From Sphingomonas nostoxanthinifaciens (GTDB taxonomy: Bacteria; Pseudomonadota; Alphaproteobacteria; Sphingomonadales; Sphingomonadaceae), in NCBI RefSeq assembly GCF_019930585.1, contig NZ_CP082839.1:1116001-1180000 (forward strand): 64,000 bases of DNA. Direction: 5' to 3'. The notes below the pieces were generated by a model. The model saw only the letters and a list, made by a program, of their open reading frames with translations. It ran no database searches and was not told the DNA's origin. The position numbers were made by a program, and so were the translations under genes. Below, piece by piece: positions 52,085 to 61,405 of this stretch (the stretch's first letter is position 1; the number at the start of each line of letters is the position of its first letter).

Positions 52085-53743
52085 TTAGGCCGGGCCCCTG
52101 ATCATGGCGTCCTGCTCGCGCCAGTCGGGCGATATGGTGAGCTTCAGCGTGAGGCTGGTGCCATCGATCCCATCGCGAAGCCTGCCGGCAAGTGCCGCCT
52201 CGATGATCGGGGGCGATAGGAATGCGAGCCGCAGCACGCGGGTCACATAGGAGGCGGTCACGCTCTCGCGCCCGGCCAGGTCGGTAAGCGTCATCTCACC
52301 CTTCCTGAGCTCGGCCCACCAGCCATGCGCTTTGGCGATCAGCCGGGTCAGCGAGGGATCGGTCGATGGCGCGATCGGATGCCCGTCGCGCGTGACGAGC
52401 CGGGTGGTCCTCCCCCTGCGGAACTGGCCGTCGATCGCAAGGGTGATCGGCGCCGCAGCACAACCCGCCTGCACCTCGAGCAGCTCGGCGAGCCTGGCAC
52501 GGTCGAGCTGCACGACAAGTTGCTCGTCGCCGACCTGCACCTTCTCAACCAGGGAGAGCAGCGTCTGGGCTTGGCTGGCGCGCGGGAGCGCCCGAAGGTG
52601 CGCGCATTTGTCGCCGAGCAGTTCGAGATCGTCGACCTTCAGACCAAGGTCGGTCATGAGAGCGAGCGGATCGGCGAACAGTGCGAGGATGCGGTCGACC
52701 ACCGGCCGCTCGATCGCGCTGGTCGGCAGCCTCAGCCCGTATTGGCTCACGCCGCGTTGCCGGTCGCGGCTGACATAATAATGGTAGCGCAGCATTCCCT
52801 TGGATGCATGCGAGCAGAGGAGCGGCACGCCTTGCCTGTCCACGATCCGCCCGGCGAGCAGCGCCGGGCTTGCAGCGCGTCGATAAGTGCGACCCTGCCG
52901 GTTTTCAGTGAGCAGGAGTTGCACCCTGTCGAACGTCTCGCGATCGACGATCGGCAGGTGCTGCCCAGCGAACGTTGCGCCGCGGTGGACGATCTCGCCC
53001 ACGTAGAGGCGGTTCCTCAGCATCGCATAGAGGGGACCTCGCTCGTACCGTCCGCCGCCGATCACCCGGCCCATGGCGAGCGTACGCCGCGGCAGCCGCA
53101 TCCGCTTGTCGTCCAGCCACTCCTGCAGCGCGCCCACCGTTCCCAGTTCCAGCGCCTTGGCGAACAACAGCCGCACGAGCGTGGCTTGCTCCTCGATGAT
53201 GGCAAGGCTCCGCCCATCGGGTGCATAGCCGAGCGGCGGCACGCCGCCCATCCACATACCCTTGGCCTTGGAGGCAGCAATCTTGTCGCGGATCCGCTCG
53301 GCGGTGACCTCGCGCTCGAACTGGGCGAACGACAACAGCATGTTGAGGGTGAGCCGCCCCATGCTGCTGGTGGTGTTGAACGACTGGGTGATCGACACGA
53401 ACGAGGTGCCGGCCTTCTCGAATGCCTCGACGAGCTTTGCGAAGTCGAACAGCGAGCGGCTGAGCCGATCGACCTTGTAGACGACGATCACGTCGATCTT
53501 GCCCGCCTCGACATCGGCCACCAGCCGCTTGAGTGCAGGCCGCTCGAGCGTGCCTCCTGAGATGCCGCCATCGTCATAACGGTCGGGCAGCGCCGCCCAG
53601 CCTTCGCTTGCCTGGCTGAGCACATAAGCGGCACATGCCTCGCGCTGCGCATCGAGGCTGTTGAAGCCCTGTTCGAGCCCTTCCTCCGAGCTTTTGCGCG
53701 TGTAGATCGCGCAGCGAACCCGCTGGGCAGCCCCCGCGCTCAT
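52085..53743 (-). CDS. Large serine recombinase (resolvase/invertase family)
   Basis: A 552-residue large serine recombinase. The catalytic domain reads VRCAIYTRKSSEEGLEQGFN (nucleophile Ser), YDDGGISGGTLERPALKRLV and VIVVYKVDRLSRSLFDFAKL; the recombinase domain includes RLYVGEIVHRGATFAGQHLP IVDRETFDRVQ, then a zinc-ribbon-like part (VPLLCSHASKGMLRYHYYV lacking a full Cys4) and a long C-terminal DNA-binding part. The ATG at 53743 overlaps the TGA of the DUF2924 gene. Such enzymes integrate or excise islands; no attachment site was identified. Confidence 0.92.
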   Translation of the reverse strand: MSAGAAQRVRCAIYTRKSSEEGLEQGFNSLDAQREACAAYVLSQASEGWAALPDRYDDGGISGGTLERPALKRLVADVEAGKIDVIVVYKVDRLSRSLFDFAKLVEAFEKAGTSFVSITQSFNTTSSMGRLTLNMLLSFAQFEREVTAERIRDKIAASKAKGMWMGGVPPLGYAPDGRSLAIIEEQATLVRLLFAKALELGTVGALQEWLDDKRMRLPRRTLAMGRVIGGGRYERGPLYAMLRNRLYVGEIVHRGATFAGQHLPIVDRETFDRVQLLLTENRQGRTYRRAASPALLAGRIVDRQGVPLLCSHASKGMLRYHYYVSRDRQRGVSQYGLRLPTSAIERPVVDRILALFADPLALMTDLGLKVDDLELLGDKCAHLRALPRASQAQTLLSLVEKVQVGDEQLVVQLDRARLAELLEVQAGCAAAPITLAIDGQFRRGRTTRLVTRDGHPIAPSTDPSLTRLIAKAHGWWAELRKGEMTLTDLAGRESVTASYVTRVLRLAFLSPPIIEAALAGRLRDGIDGTSLTLKLTISPDWREQDAMIRGPA

Positions 53744-54156
53744 GCCGCCACCTTGCGCTTGAGGCCGAAGAAGGCCGGCCCCGACCAGCGCGTGCCGGTG
53801 ATTGCGCGCGCGACCTCGCTCAGGCTCTTCCATTGCCGATCGTCCCAATGGATCGCCCGATCCTCGCCGACGATCACCACATGGACCTTGCCGCCATATT
53901 CACGCACCAGCCGCATGCCGGCGGCGGGCGTGGTGGTGCGGGTGGCGCCGCGAGCGAGCTGGTCGAGGCGGGCGCGCGTCGTCCGCGGCACGCCGCCATA
54001 GGCGCGTGCCTGGATTTCCCAGGCCAGTGCCAGCCGCAGCAGGCTCGGGCTCACCCGCGGCACGACCTCGCCGACAAGTCTGCGCCAGAGGTCGCGAAGC
54101 TCCGTACTGCTGAGCTCAGGTAAGACGCTAAGCTGGCGATCGACCGCAGCGTTCAT
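53740..54156 (-). CDS. DUF2924 protein
   Basis: A 138-residue protein: ELSSTELRDLWRRLVGEVVP, LLRLALAWEIQARAYGGVPR and MRLVREYGGKVHVVIVGED followed by WDDRQWKSLSEVARAITGTR WSGPAFFGL. This is the complete DUF2924 domain; the last part is a SWI-like RAMA-type nucleic-acid-binding motif. It overlaps neighbours at both ends by ATGA, so it is co-translated with DUF3489 and the recombinase. Confidence 0.92.
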   Translation of the reverse strand: MNAAVDRQLSVLPELSSTELRDLWRRLVGEVVPRVSPSLLRLALAWEIQARAYGGVPRTTRARLDQLARGATRTTTPAAGMRLVREYGGKVHVVIVGEDRAIHWDDRQWKSLSEVARAITGTRWSGPAFFGLKRKVAA

Positions 54157-54662
54157 GCGGCCGCGCCGATGCGGTAGCAGGTCTGGCCATCCCGCTTGAG
54201 CCGTTCGATCGCATGCCCCTTCTTACGCAAGCCGGTCAGCGCTGCTCGGGTGCTGTGCGGTAGCCAGCCGGTCGCGGCGATGAGTTCGGGCAAGGTGGCA
54301 CCTTCGTCGCGGCGCAGCAGGTCGAGCACCGCGGCGGTCTTGTTGGAGCGGGCAGGCGAGGGGGCAACGGCAGGCGGCTGGGCTGGCGCAGGCGGGTCCA
54401 CTTCGTCAGGCTCGATGCCGATCGCCGCAAGCCCCGCATCGGTCGCGAACAGGCCGAAGCGGAGGTCGCCGTCGGTGCGGCTCACTGCATACGCAATGCT
54501 GGTCTCGCGCTCTCCGATCAGCCCGGCTGTGGTGAGGGCCGCGAGCGCCCTGCTCAACCCGCCGCTGGGCTTCAGCGTCCCGGGCAGGGGATAGAGGCTC
54601 CGATCCTCCCGCTGCGCTGCGGTCGAGAGCAGGATGGTCTGGGTGTCGCTGAGGCGTGGCAT
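54153..54662 (-). CDS. DUF3489 protein
   Basis: A 169-residue protein: LSDTQTILLSTAAQREDRSL YPLPGTLKPSGG, a Pro/Ala linker (about 88-110) and the DUF3489 winged helix (SNKTAAVLDLLRRDEGATLP ELIAATGWLPHSTRAALTGL, GHAIERLKRDGQTCYRIG). It precedes DUF2924 with ATGA overlap. The DUF3489-DUF2924-serine recombinase order is a recurrent mobile module in alphaproteobacteria, in which these two proteins probably assist or control the recombinase. Confidence 0.92.
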   Translation of the reverse strand: MPRLSDTQTILLSTAAQREDRSLYPLPGTLKPSGGLSRALAALTTAGLIGERETSIAYAVSRTDGDLRFGLFATDAGLAAIGIEPDEVDPPAPAQPPAVAPSPARSNKTAAVLDLLRRDEGATLPELIAATGWLPHSTRAALTGLRKKGHAIERLKRDGQTCYRIGAAA

Positions 54663-55147
54663 GACATGGTCTCCAATGGGCGCGGCACAGCGCCGCTCCC
54701 ACCAGCCACAGCCCCGGCGATCACCCTCGCGGAGCTCGACACGCTCAGCAGCGAGTCGACATGTGCTGTCGCTCCGGTGCGGGGAGAAGTCGAGCGCGAT
54801 CGCGGCCCTGACGGCGCCTCCTCGGGCAAGTCAGGATGCCGTGCGCAATTTCGAGAAGAGAATGGCCACGCGCGCGGAGGAAGCCGACGGCTTTTTACGG
54901 GAAGCAGCCATTCGCGCCTCTGACTACCGGCAAACACCCGATGTCAAATAGACAAGTCGCGCTCCGCGAGTTCGGAAGTAGTCATTCGTTAGGCGCGATC
55001 ATTCCCGTTTACCCCTCTCTGGCTGGCAATTTCGGGAAAGCAGACAGTGCGAACGATCGGCAGCGGGATCAGCGCGCGGCTTTCTCATTGCGGGTTCGTT
55101 TGCGGGCAAGACGATTTAACCAAGCGCTGCCCGGTCGCCAACAAAGC
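54663..55147. other. No supported gene
   Basis: Overlapping Arg/Ser-rich frames on both strands have random composition. The part next to 54662 should hold the promoter of the recombinase module; no attachment-site candidate or tRNA is visible. Confidence 0.4.
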
Positions 55148-55978
55148 TTAGAAAGCATGACCGCATTCTGTAAGTTGTGCCGTCACGTCCATGATGAAAG
55201 ACCTCAGCCAGCGGTGTGCCGCGTCATGGCGGTAACGGACGTGCCATGCCATATCTACGGGGAATGAGCCTAGATCGACTGGCGCAGGCACCACCTTCAC
55301 CCTCGTGTCATGCAGCAGTTGCCAACAGATAAACTTTGGCAGTGTCGCACAGTAATCTGTCACGGCGACGACCTCCGCTACCGCAAAGAAGTTCGTGGCG
55401 GAAATCGCGACATCCCGCTTCACCTGTTGTTGCGCCAATGCATGAAATAGGCCGGCTCGCATGCGACCGGGCGGCACGATGTTGACATGCTTCATACCTT
55501 CGAACTGTTCCCGAGTAAGGTGATCGCCGATGTCGGGATGGTCGGCGCGCACGATGAACGCCAGCCCCTCGCCCATCAGATGCTGCACGACCAAGTTGTC
55601 CGGCGGGTCGACGATGCGGCCTAGCACAAGCGCTGTGCTGCCCGAGACCACGCCGGTATCCACAAGATCGTTTCCATAAGGGGTCAGACGCAGTCTGATG
55701 CCCGGAGCCTCTTCCTGGAGCTTTGCAACAAGCGCGGGCACGAGCACGAACTCAACATAGCCGTTAGGAGCGATGGTAAGCGTGCGCTCGGCTTTCCGGG
55801 GGTCGAACTCCTGTTGGCCTAGAATTGAATCGTCCAGCTTCGCCAAGGCTTCGGCGATACCGGGTGCCAACTCCACGGCTACGGCAGTGGATTGCAGGCC
55901 GTAGCGCTCTCGAATGAACAACTGGTCCTGCAGCATGGTGCGCAAACGTGCGAGCGCATTGGACAAGGCGGGCTGGGA
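55148..55978 (-). pseudogene. LysR-family regulator, N-terminus removed by IS6-family copy G
   Basis: The frame reads QPALSNALARLRTMLQDQLF, IRERYGLQSTAVAVELAPGI and a full LysR substrate-binding domain (ERTLTIAPNGYVEFVLVPAL, FIVRADHPDIGDHLTREQFE). The family's first 40 or so residues, with most of the HTH, should precede QPALS but are replaced at about 55978 by IS sequence. The ATG at 55966 is internal. It can still fold but cannot bind DNA normally, so it is inactive as a regulator. Confidence 0.85.
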
Positions 55979-56437
55979 TCACGAGGGCGAGATCCTCGAA
56001 AGCTACGTTACCAAAGAACGCGACGAGGGCGCAGCGCTTCGCTTCATGAAGAGGCACTGAAGCGTCATGGCGCGCCGGAGGCCGTCACTACCGACGGGCT
56101 GCGCTCCTATCGCGCCGCGATGACCGAGCTTGGCAACGAGGACAAGCAGGAGGTCGGCCGCTGGGCCAACAACCGAGTTGAGAACAGCCATCTCCCGTTC
56201 CGACGACGAGAACGGGCGATTCTGCGGTTCCGACGAATGGCGAGGCTCCAGAAGTTCGCCTCAGTCCATGCAAATGTCCACAACCACTTCAATCTCGAAC
56301 GCCATCTTGTCGATCGCCAGACCTATAAGCTTCGCCGCTTAGCCGCCCTGGCTGAGTGGCAGATCCTCATGAGCTAGGCTGCCAGCCTCGAAGATTCAGC
56401 CGCATCGTCTGTAGACGACTTGCGTTAGACGACAGCA
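55979..56437 (+). mobile_element. IS6-family insertion sequence, copy G (3' half)
   Basis: Begins inside the transposase at DHEGEILESYVTKERDEGAA and continues to the stop at 56377 and a degenerate right end (TTGCGTTAGACGACAGCAAT). A one-base loss at about 56054 (AAGAGGCACTGAAG) shifts the frame. From 56060 it is almost identical to copy B but with GAA where B has TAA. The left half of the element is missing. Confidence 0.82.
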
Positions 56438-56506
56438 ATTCTCGGACCGATAGTTGGCGTCAAAGATCGCCCGCGCGGCGGCCCTTAGCCGTACGTCGTG
56501 CTGCAT
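56438..56506 (-). pseudogene. Short gene start cut by IS6-family copy G
   Basis: On the minus strand an ATG at 56506 (AGGATGAGCC upstream) opens MQHDVRLRAAARAIFDANYR SE and then enters the right end of the IS. The composition is coding-like but the piece is only 22 codons. Confidence 0.3.
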
Positions 56507-56683
56507 GGCTCATCCTGAAACGATGGTTCGACGCGCCTTAGCACCGAACGGTTACCTCGAACAGAAAGTAAACACCTTTCAAGGTGCACTGCGATCGATC
56601 GCTGCACGCACCCCGGCAAGCCGACGGATATCGCCGCCTACGGAACGCGTCCGAAGTGCGCCGCCCAGCGTTTGATCATCGCG

Positions 56684-57196
56684 ATGAATGAACCTCCCAT
56701 CTTCGACCATAACGAAGTCTGCCGCGACATGGAGCGTATATTCGCGCATTTCGAAGTGAGGCCTGCGATCCCACGACGGGTGCAGTCCGACGGCTTTAAG
56801 GTCTCCATCAAACCAAAATTTAAGCTTCGCTGGCTAATCCTAGGAATCGCTATTTCCACAGCGATTTGGATTGGTGTCATTCATGCCTCCCACCGGCAAG
56901 TCATGCTCGGTGCGCTGGTGGCCGAACCCGGCGTTGCAAAAGCCTATGTTGCGCCCGCTTCGCATGTCGAGGCCGTGGCGATTGAGGCGCCAAGACCTGG
57001 CCACTTGTCGATCGTCTCGGGACTTCCTCGTTCGCACCGTTCGAGGCAACAAACTTCGCAGAAATTGGAGCGACGCGCTCCCCCGCTCGAAAGATCACGA
57101 GGTGAAGCCCTCCGGGCAGCCTATGAAGAGGATGCGGCAATCACGCGGCGCCTGAACTTGCGATCGCTCGACGGCTCGGAGCACCAACTTAAATAA
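56684..57196 (+). CDS. Single-pass membrane protein of unknown function
   Basis: A 170-residue protein from ATG 56684 (MNEPPIFDHNEVCRDMERIF). Layout: a cytoplasmic N-terminus with a basic patch (KVSIKPKFKLRW), one membrane helix (about 48-66, LILGIAISTAIWIGVI), and a soluble, Arg/Ser-rich outer part (GLPRSHRSRQQTSQKLERRA). No known domain. An in-frame ATG at 56672 is an alternative start. Confidence 0.6.
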   Translation: MNEPPIFDHNEVCRDMERIFAHFEVRPAIPRRVQSDGFKVSIKPKFKLRWLILGIAISTAIWIGVIHASHRQVMLGALVAEPGVAKAYVAPASHVEAVAIEAPRPGHLSIVSGLPRSHRSRQQTSQKLERRAPPLERSRGEALRAAYEEDAAITRRLNLRSLDGSEHQLK

Positions 57197-58143
57197 TGGA
57201 GGTAGGTTGGTTCGCGTAATGCGTCGGCAACCGCCAAGCCCCTAGTCGAGTTCACGCGCTTCGCGCACAATGTTCAGAGAATGCGCGGGCTGCCGTCAGC
57301 AGGTAGCATGATCGGCTTAACCGATGTCACAGAGATCCGCGCTGGAGCGAAAGGAGCTGACGGGTTAGCGTCCGAAAGGGCGACCATCTTTGATGTATGT
57401 CGAAGTCTTCTGTCGAATGACTCCCAGTTGATCGGCGGTGGCGCGGCAACAGTTACAACGATCATATGTAACACTAAGCGCTGTGCGTGGTCTCGCACAT
57501 CAACCCGCCAATGTTGCTAATAGGCAAATTCGGGTTTTTCTGAAGGTACTCGCCGAGGAGCGAAATCGCTGCGTTGCGCGCCTCGTCTACGGAGGCATAA
57601 TCGCCCTTGAGCTGTTCGTCCGCGCCATCATTAAGACTTCACGTGTTCTCGACTAGCTCGTCGCGAGCAACTGAGAGAAGCTTCGGAACGTGGCGCGAAC
57701 GTCTGGGCTGGAGACTTGCTCCGCCATTGACTCGACCAGAACGCCATGTCTTGCGAGTTCTCCAACTCAGGCGCTCGCGGCGCCAGCGAGCTGATCGTGC
57801 GCGGATAAACATGATGGAACCCCACGGTGGCGCTGGCGCACGTCTCGCGAGAGCGCTCCGCGGCGTCGCCTGGGTCATTCGGATCGTAAGGCATCTGCGG
57901 CTCATGCGGACTGAGCCATCTCCAATGGGCTCATCGGCGGGTAATCGAACCATTAATTTGTCCGGCCAACCGGGCCCCGCGCGCGACCACGCGGGCGCAC
58001 ACGCGCGTTGTGCACGGTGATGGCGGCTCTTGCTTTATGCATTGGGCCTGTCACTTATGCCGCCGCGATGGGGGATGACGCACACCGACGCGGTCAGAGC
58101 TAATTGCCCCCCCCCCGCTCTGATCGGCGGCTAACATGGCAGG
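57197..58143. other. Gene-poor stretch with a DUF6894-like remnant
   Basis: No intact gene. On the minus strand 57487-57648 reads LNDGADEQLKGDYASVDEAR NAAISLLGEYLQ without a start codon, which recalls the small DUF6894 proteins (short DG...ARxxAxxxxxE...) but lacks the ends. The Arg-rich frames at 57607-58020 look random. A run of ten C lies at 58108-58117. Confidence 0.4.
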
Positions 58144-58285
58144 ATGCCCCGCTATAAGCCCCGGTCTGCGAGCCCGTTTTGCTACTTTAACTCTTCGCCT
58201 GAGGTGATCCGGCTGGTAGTGCTGATGTAGGTGCGGGTTCCGCCGTCGTTGCGGAACGTCGAGGATGTGCTGTTCAACGCGTGAT
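58144..58285 (+). mobile_element. IS6-family insertion sequence, copy H (5' fragment)
   Basis: Starts at the transposase ATG ([28 protein letters not shown]), stops at TAG where copy A has TAT (Tyr), continues out of frame with VPPSLRNVEDVLF-like sequence and ends at about 58285. It is closest to copy A. The left inverted repeat is not recognisable (the flank is TTGCCCCCCCCCC). Confidence 0.75.
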
Positions 58286-58562
58286 TGACCAACGCTCGAA
58301 TGAGCTACGGCCCAACCTCGATCGTGATGCCGCGGCACTCATTTTCTCGACTTGCGTGCCGAACGCGTGAACGCTGCTGCAAGAGAATTTGGAGAGCTCA
58401 TCGCTTTTCGATCAATCAAACGAGAGTTTGAATTATCTTAATTGATTTACAAACGTAAAGCGCTGTCATGCAGCACGATTAAACACGTATAATTTGATAA
58501 CACTATTTCTAAGTCGCTAACATTTCATCCAATATTATAAGGGAAAATCCTGTCGATAGATA
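58286..58562. other. AT-rich intergenic stretch
   Basis: From about 58400 to 58562 the base composition drops clearly in GC (for example TTATCTTAATTGATTTACAA, CGTATAATTTGATAACACTA). No gene is visible. It separates the IS remnant from the 58563 gene and may mark imported DNA. Confidence 0.5.
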
Positions 58563-59252
58563 TCATCTCCCAATAATATGTTCATCATCGGGCAGTAGGC
58601 ACTTTTGATGCGCCTCGCCGTTTAGCATTTTAAGATCGGATACCTTCGATGCGATATGAGCGGCGTCGATCAGATTGACCATCTGACGAGAGGCGATGGC
58701 AATAAGGTTATTCAATGCCGACAAACGCGCTATGTCACTTTGTAGCCTGTCCCTCGACACATCCGTTAATACGGTTTGTCGATGAAGCGTCTGCAAGTCG
58801 CTCCAAAGGAAAAACTCTTGCTGGTTCAGAGATCGTATTATCTCGGCGGTACCGAAAATTGCTGCATAGTTCTTGCGCAGTGGTTCCGGCATATGGGCGA
58901 CAACACCGGACGCTACGGCCGCTGCCCATGCTGTCGATGCCCAGTCTCTAAGGAGAACCATTGTAGGACGTAATTTCGGCGCCTCCCAGCTCTTGTCCAC
59001 AATTTCAGATAAACGATTAAGTTGCCGTTCGCTGCATGCGGTAAACTGTAAACGCTCCTTGGCAGCAAAGAGATTGTCCGAAATCTGATCGTCCAAAGAT
59101 ATTCGGGCCGCCTCAATCTGTTCTTTCCATTGTGCTAACTCGACCATTTGCTCCGCCGACAGCGCAATAAACACACCGATAACAATAATCCCGATCTCGC
59201 CAAAAAATTCGCGCCATCCGTGAACGGGCTTAATCCTGTGAATGTCGAACAC
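58563..59252 (-). CDS. Membrane-anchored protein of unknown function
   Basis: A 229-residue protein: short N-terminus (MFDIHRIKPVHGWREFFGEI), one membrane helix (GIIVIGVFIALSAEQMVELA, about 19-36), then a long helical periplasmic part with QWKEQIEAARISLDDQISDN. This N-terminal signature is common in a group of sphingomonad/xanthomonad proteins; no activity is known. Codon use is less GC-rich than neighbouring genes. Confidence 0.75.
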   Translation of the reverse strand: MFDIHRIKPVHGWREFFGEIGIIVIGVFIALSAEQMVELAQWKEQIEAARISLDDQISDNLFAAKERLQFTACSERQLNRLSEIVDKSWEAPKLRPTMVLLRDWASTAWAAAVASGVVAHMPEPLRKNYAAIFGTAEIIRSLNQQEFFLWSDLQTLHRQTVLTDVSRDRLQSDIARLSALNNLIAIASRQMVNLIDAAHIASKVSDLKMLNGEAHQKCLLPDDEHIIGR

Positions 59253-59638
59253 TCGCCACCTTCAATCAGCTATCCCACCCCGTTAAATGACGGAGATCGA
59301 ACTGTCGATATCGGATCATTGCAAAGAAGGAAGCTATCCGAAACCGCCATTGAATAACGCTAACACGTGACGGTGAAGGGGCGCGCAGGCCGTCAACTCC
59401 AATTGGTTAAGTCGCTTCGCACCTGTCTAGCATCTAATTTTGACCCACGCCTTGGGACCAGGATCACGCCTTTTCAAGCCAGCCGTTGTGACCGGCGAAC
59501 TAACCTGATGCGAAAACAAGGAAGATCATCCCGCCGATCTCGTTTGGCTGCACCGCGTATCTGCAAGCTGCTTGGACAACAGTGTTAACTCCAGCAGTGA
59601 TGAATCCGGTAGCGGATTGATCCGTCGTCGTGCCGTCT
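59253..59638. other. Intergenic, no intact gene
   Basis: The minus-strand frame 59500-59620 contains YAVQPNEIGGMIFLVFASG, faintly like the end of an SDR (EIxxxIxFLAS), and may be a scrap of a duplicated dehydrogenase gene. Nothing else seen. Confidence 0.35.
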
Positions 59639-60400
59639 TCACGACTGAAGCAACACACTTTTGCCACCATCCACCATAGCGATGGCGCCGACCATGAAGC
59701 TTGCCTGATCCGAAGCGAGAAAGGCGATGACCTGCGCGATCTCGCGTGGCTGAGCAGCGCGTCGGATAGGCGCATGCCTGCCGTAGGCCGCCAAGGCTGC
59801 GCCGCCGTCCTCGTGCAGGTGATCCAGGATATGGGTAACCGTGTCGCCCGAGCCGACCGCGTTTACTCGAATACCGTGCTCGATGGCCTCCACCGCGAGC
59901 GTCCTCGTGAATTGCGCAAGCGCTCCCTTCGACGAGGCATAAGCGGCAATCGAGGGAAAGGTCTGGAAGCAAGCATAGGATCCAACGTTGACGCTCGCGC
60001 CACTGCCATTGGGTATCATCGCACGCATGGCTTCACGTGAGTGCAGGAATACGCCGCGAATGTTGACTGCGAAGATATTGTCCCATTCCGCAAGTGTCAT
60101 ATCGACCACCGGCTTATTGATGATGATCCCCGCATTGTTGACCAGAATATCGACCCGGCCGAACTCTGCGACCGCAGTTTCCACTGCGGAACGGGCTGCG
60201 CCCTCGTCCCGAACATCGGCAACCATTGTCACGATGCCGGGCTTAGCAAGTTCCCGGACCGTCCGGTCCCGGTCTTGCGCAATGATCAGCGCGCCCCGTG
60301 CGTGGAGAAGGTCGACCGTCGCGAGGCCGATGCCACTTGCCGCGCCGGTGACGATCGCAACCTTTCCGGCAATGTCGTTGTAAATCCGGTCGTCGCTCAT
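59639..60400 (-). CDS. Short-chain dehydrogenase/reductase
   Basis: A 253-residue classical SDR: VAIVTGAASGIGLATVDLLH (TGxxxGIG), DILVNNAGIIINKPVVDMTL (NNAG), catalytic Ser in VNVGSYACF and Tyr/Lys in AAYASSKGALAQFTRTLAVE, and a standard C-terminus (AQVIAFLASDQASFMVGAIA MVDGG). NAD(P)-dependent oxidoreductase of unknown substrate, cytoplasmic. It is next to, and 65 bp downstream of, a LysR gene read in the same direction. Confidence 0.93.
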   Translation of the reverse strand: MSDDRIYNDIAGKVAIVTGAASGIGLATVDLLHARGALIIAQDRDRTVRELAKPGIVTMVADVRDEGAARSAVETAVAEFGRVDILVNNAGIIINKPVVDMTLAEWDNIFAVNIRGVFLHSREAMRAMIPNGSGASVNVGSYACFQTFPSIAAYASSKGALAQFTRTLAVEAIEHGIRVNAVGSGDTVTHILDHLHEDGGAALAAYGRHAPIRRAAQPREIAQVIAFLASDQASFMVGAIAMVDGGKSVLLQS

Positions 60401-60465
60401 ATCGGGCTCCTTTGCCTTGAGCCGATAATCTGGAACTCCGGTCGGTCGTTGTGAATAAACGGGTC

Positions 60466-61399
60466 TCAGTATGGGGCATTCGTCGGCGGAGGTATAATGG
60501 GAACCGCCGCCACTTGCTGCCGGATCATTCCGATCAGCGCCGTTACAGCCGCCGAGCGCTGACGATGGCGCAGGTAATATAAGGCAAAGCCGGGGAACGG
60601 TGCTGAATAGTCCGTCAGCATTGCGACGAGCCGGCCCTCGTCAATATGGCGACGAATCTCGCTTTCGACCCAAAAGGCGATACCTACGCCGCCGATCGCG
60701 GCATCAAGCGCCGCCCGCTGATCGTTGAACGTAAGCGGACCTGTGATCGGTATGGAAAACCAGGTTCCTTCCTCGCAGAAATCCCAGCCGTAAAGCGTAT
60801 CATGCCCTGGCCAGCGGAAGCCGATGCAGCGATGCTCACGCAGGTCGCGCGGATGGGACGGCATTCCGTGCACCGCCACATAGCCGGGGGATGCGCAGGC
60901 GATCTGCCGGATCGGGGCTTGGAGCGGGAAGGCGGTAACGTCCTGATCGAGCAGTTCGCCAAGCCGGATCCCGAGATCAAACCGCCGGTACGATGTCGAT
61001 ATCGGCATCGTCGATCTGTACCTCGACGCTGACTTTGGGAAAGCGGTGGGCAAAGTCGGCAAGGAGTGGTTTGAGGAACAGCTCGTAGCCCAACCGCTGG
61101 GCGTGCACGCGCACCGGGCCGGATGCCTCGTCACCCGCCGCTTCGGCTTCTTGGAGCGCCGCTTCGATCTCCTCGACCGCGACGCCGGATCGTACCGCGA
61201 GGCGCTCACCGGCGGGAGTGGGACTGACGCTGCGCGTCGTCCGGTTGAGCAGCTGAACACCAACCTCCGCTTCCAGTCGACGGATTGTCTCGCTGAGGGC
61301 GGAGGGCGAAAGGCGCAATGATCGAGCAGCCGCGACGAAACTGCCCTTGTCGATGACGCAGCGCAAGGCGTGCAGGTCCGAATAAGTCTTGCGGGACAT
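60466..61399 (-). pseudogene. LysR-family regulator, frameshifted
   Basis: First frame (from ATG 61399): MSRKTYSDLHALRCVIDKGS FVAAARSLRLSPSALSETIR then RRLEAEVGVQLLNRTTRSVS, a complete LysR HTH. It ends with DADIDIVPAV and TGA at 60977. The second frame continues RFDLGIRLGELLDQDVTAFP, PSHPRDLREHRCIGFRWPGH and AIGGVGIAFWVESEIRRHID, the rest of the substrate-binding domain. One base at about 60985-60990 separates them. If restored it would be a 310-residue regulator, probably of the SDR gene. Confidence 0.85.
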
Positions 61400-61405
61400 G
61401 GATCG

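Noticed and set aside
52325..53560. 411-codon + frame opposite the recombinase
   Set aside because: Antisense shadow; composition is Arg/Glu/Gln-rich without any domain pattern.
54572..54937. 121-codon minus frame upstream of the recombinase module
   Set aside because: Overlaps the DUF3489 gene in another frame and is Ser/Arg/Pro-rich; looks like a shadow.
57607..58020. 137-codon + frame
   Set aside because: Arg-rich, no start signal, and competing frames on the other strand are equally long; no evidence of coding.
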